Part shown: positions 58,503 through 64,000 of the stretch, in pieces
Position numbering within the stretch: position 1 is the first letter of the stretch
Layout: every line of letters begins with the position of its first letter
NCBI RefSeq assembly: GCF_963678635.1
Contig: NC_087067.1
Coordinates: 50,214,233 to 50,278,232, forward strand
DNA from: Symsagittifera roscoffensis
Lineage: Eukaryota > Xenacoelomorpha > Acoela > Convolutidae
Direction: 5' to 3'
Length of the DNA stretch: 64,000 nt
Notes under the pieces: generated by a model
What the model was told of the DNA's origin: nothing
Databases searched by the model: none
Seen by the model: only the letters and a program-made list of their open reading frames with translations
Made by a program: the position numbers and the translations under genes

Positions 58503-58539
58503 TTTCTGCGGTGATTTCTGGGCTCGTAGCTGTTTTTAG
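55481..58539 (+). pseudogene. gag: BEL Gag repeat units 2 and 3
   Basis: Unit 2 is open for 504 codons (55,481-56,995) but has no ATG start. Unit 3 carries a CAA-to-TAA change at 57,823-57,825 that splits it into two pieces. Each holds coiled coil, Pro-rich linker and DUF1759-like domain. At the end of unit 3 a six-T run (58,500-58,505) puts the frame one base off from pol; five Ts would give an uninterrupted ISFSAVISGLVAVFRS. Either this T is an insertion, or a +1 shift would be needed. Confidence 0.85.
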
Positions 58540-61500
58540 GTCTTTGTCGTTCAATGATGACTTGAAAAGTGTGAACCTATTAAATCAAGCCGTCAGTAAG
58601 CTTCCTCCAAATCTAAAAGAGGCATGGTCCATGCATACTGTTAGACAACATTGGCAGCGATTAACATTGCTAGACTTCAACGATTGGCTTAAGAATAAGG
58701 CAGAAGGCCATGAGCGATTGAAATCTTTAGTCAAAGTCGAGCAGCCAGTTAAACAAAAAGTAGTTACAAAAGTGCTTGCAGGTAACACTAAGGTAAGTTC
58801 TAAGGATGATAAAAGTAGAGAAAAGACAAGGTTTCCTCCATGCTCGCTATGCAAAGGGCAGCATGCACTCTGGAACTGTTCCGTGTTCAAAGAGAAAAAC
58901 GCAACACAAAGGGCTAAATATGTAGCAGAACAAAAGCTCTGTTTTTCCTGTTTACAAGGCAACCATACCTTCCGAAAGTGCCAAAAGGCAAGAAAATGCC
59001 CAAAACAGGACTGTGAGAGCACTCACAATGTGCTTCTTCATGGAGCCGAGAAAGTTTTCCCGCCCAAAGAGGCCGACCGACCACCATCGACTCAGACTAA
59101 TACAAACACTACTTCTGCAAACAACGCAGCTTGTGTTAAACATTGTGAGGGAACTGCAAAAGGTATTCTTCCCGTTGCGTTGGTAGATGTGTCCTCTGGT
59201 TCGGAAAATTCGAATGCATTAGCACTTTGTGACACCGGTTCCACTCATTCTTGGGTTTCCGCGGCACTCGTTGAACGTCTGAAATTAGTTGGCACGCCCG
59301 TAAATGTTACGACCGATGGTTTTAACTCAGCCAAGGTATCTAAAACTCAACGAGTTCACTTGAAAGTTTCCGCAAAGCCCAATGAAAGTGAATTTTCGTT
59401 TTCGTTTGTCGCTTTCGTTAAGCACAACATGTATATAGGACCCGATGTTATAAACGTTTCCGAAATGCAGGTCAAATACCCGCAACTAGCCCCGTTAAAG
59501 ACGACTGCGTATAATTACAAAGAGATTGAGATAGTTATAGGACAGGACTTCTATCATGCGATAAGACCCCTCGAACCTGTCTTCGGAGATGAACTTGACT
59601 CACCGTGTGCCGTCCGACTTCCGATAGGTTGGGTCATTAGTGGTCCGTCTCCTGATCGTTCGTCCTTAAATTCTTCTTCCTTTAACTGCGTTACGGACGA
59701 TACTTCTGTGACCGACCAAATCAAAACATGGTATGAGTTAGAGTCGTATGGTGCGTTCAAGCAAGTAGATGCCCGTTCCGCCGCAGACAAGCGTGCTTTG
59801 TCGATCCTAAAAACTGAAACCGTTCACGATGGTGAGCGTTACACTGTACCGATGCTGTGGAGTGATAATGATGTTAGCTTGCCTAAAAATTATTATTCTT
59901 CATTAGCCCAATTAAAGTCGTTAGAGAAAAGATTAGATAGAGATCCGTTACTTCGCGAGAAGTATACCGAAACAATCAGAGAAGATATAAGTAAAGGATA
60001 TGTCATAACCGTCAACCCGCGCGATCCCAGCTCACGAGCCGAACGTGAGTGGTATCTTTCACACCATCCGGTTTTGAACCCGAACAAACCCGGCAAGGTG
60101 CGCCGTGTGCTCAATGGAGCATCCAAATTTCATGGCACTTCCTTAAATAGATCTCTCTTGGTTGGCCCGGATCTCCTTCAAAATCTTATTTTTGTACTGT
60201 TGAGGTTCCGTCAACACAAGTACGCCGTCTCATCGGACATAGAAGGTATGTTCTTACAAGTTTGAGTACTTGCGCGAGATCAACCGTCTCTCCGTTTTTT
60301 GTGGCGGGAGGACCCCACTTCAAGTGTGGTGGTTCACCAATACACCCGTCATATTTTTGGCGCTCGTGATTCGCCAACTTGTGCGAATTTCGCGCTACAA
60401 AAAACTGCTTCTGATAATCAAGCTGAACACCCCGAAGCCGCTTCAGCCGTTGTCCAGAAGTTTTACATGGACGACTATCTTGACTCGTTCGAAAATACCG
60501 CTGACGCTCTTAGCCTAAGTAAAGACTTAGTCGCAATGCTCAAATTAGGTGGGTTTAACCTGACAAAGTTTGTTAGCAATGTACCCGAAGTTACAACCGC
60601 TCTTAATCCGGACAACCGTGAGTCCAACCCGTCAGTTAAGGATATTTGTAAGAGTCCAGACCAATCGTCGCATGTTCTTGGTCTCAGGTGGGATCATGTA
60701 AAAGATACCCTAGTAGTAAGTAGAGGTGTTGATCGACCACTAGATAAAGCAATTACTCAACGCACCGTGTTGAGTTTTGTTCCCTCAGTTTTTGATCCAA
60801 TAGGACTGGTAGCTCCATATACTGTGAAAGCGCGCCTTTTACTAAAAGACATATGGAAAATCAGTGGTCAAAAGTGGGATGATGATCTCCCAGAGGAAAT
60901 TAAACAACAATTTCTAGATTGGCACTCAGGACTTCCACTATTAGGTACTTTGACGATATCTCAGAGCTACTTTACCAAACCGTTCGACCGCTGTGAACTT
61001 CACACGTTCGGTGATAGTTCGCAGGACGTTTTTTGCGCCGTATCGTTTCTCCGAGCCCGACTTGCTAAATCGCAAAAGACCGAGTTAGCTTTTGTATTTG
61101 GGAAAGCCCGTGTAGCGCCTATGAAGATGCTCTCCATTCCCAAGTTAGAGCTTCAGGCTGCTCTGCTTGCGACTCGACTCAAAGAAGAGATTTTGAAAGC
61201 GCTTACTTTCAAAGTAAGCAATGTATTCATGTGAACTGATTCTACCACCGTTCTCCAGTGGCTTAACTCGTGCAACAAACTTCCTGTGTTTGTTGGAAAC
61301 CGCACTGGTGAAATCTTGGAGTCCACCACCATTGATCAATGGAATCATGTACTCAGTGGTGATAACCCAGCTGATACCGGCACACGAGGGATTTCTTCGG
61401 AAGCCCTCAAGGATAGCAGCTGGGTTAGAGGCCCTAGTATATTGAGGACATGTGATTGGCCATTCAAGCCGAACATTGATGTCATCAAAAAGATCCAATT

Positions 61501-63088
61501 AAAAGGCCCACTCTGTGACATTGATACATGCCTTGAGACTGCATCTACGTTTGTTGTTGATGCTTCATCTGAGAAAGCGCCGTCGATCCGTCTGTTTAAA
61601 TATTGGGATAAATTCAGCTCAATTGTAAAGTACAAACGTGTTTTAGCGTTTATGCTTCGTGTGCTACCATCGCATAAACACTTCCGTACAAAAACGCTTG
61701 AAATAACCGACCCGTCCGAGTTAGATATTGCCGAGCAGAAGCTCATTTATCTCGCTCAGTCCGAATCATTTCCTGCCGAAGTGAAAATACTTCAGTCTGA
61801 TAAACTGATAACAAAGAAAAGTCGGATTGCTAAATATTCTCCGTTCATCGGCCCAGCTGGCATCCTGCGTTCAACTGGACGTATCAGCCGTCTTGTTGAT
61901 ACCGACTTTGATAGCAAACATCCAATAATACTGGATGGTCGACACCGAGTTGCTCATATGTTGATTAGGCATATGCACTTTCAACATGCACATCAGGGGT
62001 TGGATTACATGCGTGCTGTAGTTCAGTTGAAATACATTGTTCTGAAGTTGCGCTGGTTACTTGGGAACATCGAAAATACTTGCATAACATGCCGTAAGCG
62101 CAAAGCAAAAACAGTTGTGCCCATTATGTCTGACCTACCGATTGAAAGACTGGGTTACAAGCAGCCTCCCTTCTCCAACACAGGTGTTGATTACTTTGGC
62201 CCGTTTCAAGTGCCGATACGCCGAAGTAGCGAAAAGAGATGGGGTTTCCTATTTACCTGCCTCACGACTCGAGCAGTTCACATCGAGTTGGTTCCATCTC
62301 TCGATACTAGTTCCTGCGTCATGGGCGTAGAGCGATTTATTGCAAGGCGAGGTACCCTCAAAACCATTCTTTCTGACAATGGCACGAATTTTGTTGGTGC
62401 TCAAAAGGAGCTCCTATCCTGTGTCCAAAATTGGAACAAAGTCGCCCCGGCCGTTTTCGTCCACAAAGGCATTAAGTGGAAGTTTAACCCGCCCTGTGCC
62501 CCTCATCACGGTGGCGCCTGGGAGCGGCTAGTGAGAAGTGTTAAGCGAGTGTTGTACGACATATTAGGCAACAGGAGATTAACTGAGGAAGTTCTAGGAA
62601 CAACGCTCTGCCTAGTTGAACAATTACTTAACCCAAGACCGATCACTCCGGTCAGTTCCGATCCGCACGACCTAGAGGCACTCACCCCGAATCACTTCAT
62701 TCTCGGTCACAGCGCAGCTAGCTTCCCGTCGCTAAGTTTCGAAGAAAACTTCGACCATAAGAAGCGGTTCGCCAGAGCGCAATCATACGCTTACGCAATA
62801 TGGATACGGTGGATGCGGGAATACGTTCCTTCCCTCAATAGGAGGGCAAAGTGGCACAACCAGTCAGACGTTAAGTTGAAAGCCGGTGACTTGGTTTGGG
62901 TCATAGAGCCTGACACTCCACGTGGACATTATCCACTCGCACGTATCCTAAGACTGCACTATGGCAAGGACGGATGCGCGCGATCCGCCGACATAAAGAC
63001 CGTTACGAGCGAACTGACCCGCCCGACCGTAAAGCTCGCTCCCGTTCTTCCTTGTTTAGGGGTGGAGGATGTTGCAGCGCAAATATAA
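58511..63088 (+). pseudogene. pol: BEL Gag C-terminus and Pol, one frame with two TGA stops
   Basis: One frame runs from 58,511 to TAA 63,086-63,088, broken only by TGA 60,263-60,265 (expected Gly in FLQV-VLARDQP) and TGA 61,231-61,233 (expected Trp in VFM-TDSTTVLQW). Domains: zinc knuckles CSLCKGQHALWNC and CFSCLQGNHTFRKC; protease with CDTGSTHSWVS (59,231); RT with VRRVLNGASKFHG and YMDDYLDS (60,464-60,475); RNase H with FGDSSQ, IPKLELQAALL and TDSTTVLQW; NPADTGTRG; integrase zinc module (RHMHFQHAHQG, CITCRKRKA); D at 62,089-62,191 region (GVDYFGP), SDNGTNF (62,375) and HHGGAWERL (62,522). The last codons run 19 bp into the 3' LTR. This is the full BEL/Pao Pol. Confidence 0.92.
63058..63069 (+). 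promoter_or_regulatory. Polypurine tract of BEL element
   Basis: AGGGGTGGAGGA directly precedes the 3' LTR and would prime plus-strand synthesis. It lies within the pol coding frame. Confidence 0.8.
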
Positions 63089-63552
63089 AACAATAGTATA
63101 AATGCATATAAAAGTAAATGCATACAGGGACAGTAGCCAAGCGTATACATGGTGCGTCCCGGCGGGTTCGGCGCCGGTTCGAATCCCGACTAGGTCATTT
63201 CCTTTCTGGAACTCGAATATGCACCGAACTTGATGGGATGCTCCGTAACCAGGTTCGATCCCCCCAAAACCGATTTTAACCGTCTTTTCGCTCTAATTTG
63301 GTTCAGCCTTGATTAAGGCTGACCTTTAAAAAGAGCAACTTGTCTCAAGGACAAATACTGGCCATTTTTGCAGCTTGCTTTGAGTTATGCAGTTTATTGT
63401 GGCCGATGTTACCGATGATAAAGTTTGTTGAAATTATCGTTATATTTTCAAATTTCCGTTATATTTCCGGAGTTATTTTGCCGAGAAAATACTCATTAAT
63501 TAAATTGTTTAAAAAACCGTTTTTTATATAATCTTGGAGATTGACGCGCACA
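63070..63552 (+). repeat. 3' LTR of BEL element
   Basis: 483 bp; three substitutions from the 5' LTR. The pol stop codon lies inside its first 19 bp. Followed by target duplication GGTCA. Contains the same tRNA-like boxes (63,134-63,186). Confidence 0.95.
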
Positions 63553-63557
63553 GGTCA

Positions 63558-64000
63558 TACTTCTTTTCGGTGGACAATACTTCCCACTCGAGCTCGGATC
63601 GAAGTATCCTTTGGCTGAAAAAACTACGTAGAATATAGTCGAAACTTAACGCGAAGCAAATCGAAGCAAATTGGGTCAGGGTCTGTCTAGACGATCAAAA
63701 CATACCAATTTTTGGTCGATTCGGTCGAAAAATATTTCGGGTATTTTTCATTGATATTTTTACTGTTTCGGAATCCAGATACAAATGGATAAAACATAGT
63801 GTAGCTCCACACGCTAGCTCGTTACTTCAATCTTTTCGTTCGCTGCTTTGATCTTTTTGCTCTGGTGCCTGGAGTTGAGGAGTGAGGGTTCGAGGAAAGA
63901 GTCTCAAAAAACCGAAAACTTCCTTTTTAAACTTATTTGAATCTAATTAAAAAACGTTTCCTCAAAAAAGTTTTCAATGACGTTACAAGACAATTATAAT
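63558..64000. other. Host flank of the BEL element, no gene seen
   Basis: Contains GTCGAAA and TCGGTCGAAAAA words like those on the left flank. No exon or element boundary seen up to the window end. Confidence 0.45.

Larger units (their letters stand above)
51392..63552 (+). mobile_element. BEL/Pao retrotransposon, 12.2 kb, nearly intact
   Basis: LTRs 51,392-51,874 and 63,070-63,552 (483 bp each, TGTTGCAGCGC...GACGCGCACA) differ at three positions. The target duplication is GGTCA (51,387-51,391 and 63,553-63,557). The order is leader, gag, protease, RT, RNase H, integrase, with DUF1759-like Gag and the D-D-E core typical of BEL/Pao. It is longer than most BEL elements mainly because of a triplicated 1,511-bp gag segment and a 1.5-kb leader. 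Two in-frame TGA codons in pol and frame breaks in gag make this copy defective, though it inserted recently. Confidence 0.95.

Noticed and set aside
58495-58512. Programmed -1 frameshift at T TTT TTC between BEL gag and pol
   Set aside because: The heptamer is in register, but a -1 shift runs into a stop within three codons. Pol is in the +1 frame and BEL elements normally use one gag-pol frame, so an extra T is likelier.

Overview
The window is AT-rich animal DNA, dominated by nested transposable elements. GT-AG introns, a CAP (SCP/TAPS) gene and a leucine-rich-repeat gene show a metazoan host. Tandem CAP domains and long T-tracts would fit a nematode or another ecdysozoan, but the sequence does not settle this. 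There is no operon, rRNA, tRNA gene or CRISPR array. Host coding sequence is a few per cent of the window; most of the rest is retrotransposon.

Layout. 1-12,640 holds a two-exon double-CAP gene (4,835-6,179), a decayed CAP paralogue (about 8,872-9,237), a 170-bp-arm inverted repeat, a family of short TIR elements with G-tracts ('MITE-B', three copies) and a hairpin-ended repeat family ('Rep-A', many copies). 12,645-20,929 is a truncated, decayed copy of a large Ty3-like retroelement. 21,338-22,107 carries two minus-strand exons of an LRR protein resembling LRMDA. 23,447-30,322 is a minus-strand Ty3 (gypsy) element inserted into a Rep-A copy with target duplication AGCGC. 31,228-32,169 is a 943-bp TIR element with TA target duplication; its right TIR was split by a second, complete copy of the large retroelement. 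That copy spans 32,170-50,840 (18.7 kb; TG...CA LTRs of 405 and 410 bp; target duplication CCGG). 51,392-63,552 is a 12.2-kb BEL/Pao element with nearly identical 483-bp LTRs and target duplication GGTCA.

The most unusual system is the 18.7-kb element. Beyond gag, protease, RT, RNase H and integrase it carries a basic ORF overlapping the start of gag and, after pol, three consecutive overlapping genes: a proline-rich protein with an N-terminal hydrophobic segment (ORF-B), a membrane glycoprotein-like gene (Env) and a protein of about 600 residues that I do not recognise (ORF-C). Env and ORF-C share an ATGA stop/start overlap that is kept in both copies. A conserved 1.5-kb non-coding region precedes the 3' LTR. 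Both copies are inactive here, with many stops and frameshifts.

The BEL element is nearly intact in pol (two in-frame TGA codons), but a 1,511-bp part of gag is present three times in tandem and breaks the frame. Its leader has a 26-bp minisatellite and three successive hairpins whose stems differ by paired, compensatory changes, which argues for a selected RNA structure. Its LTRs contain matches to the A and B boxes of tRNA-type Pol III promoters.

All boundaries, target duplications and LTR comparisons were read by eye. Family names rest on motif recognition; no database search was run.
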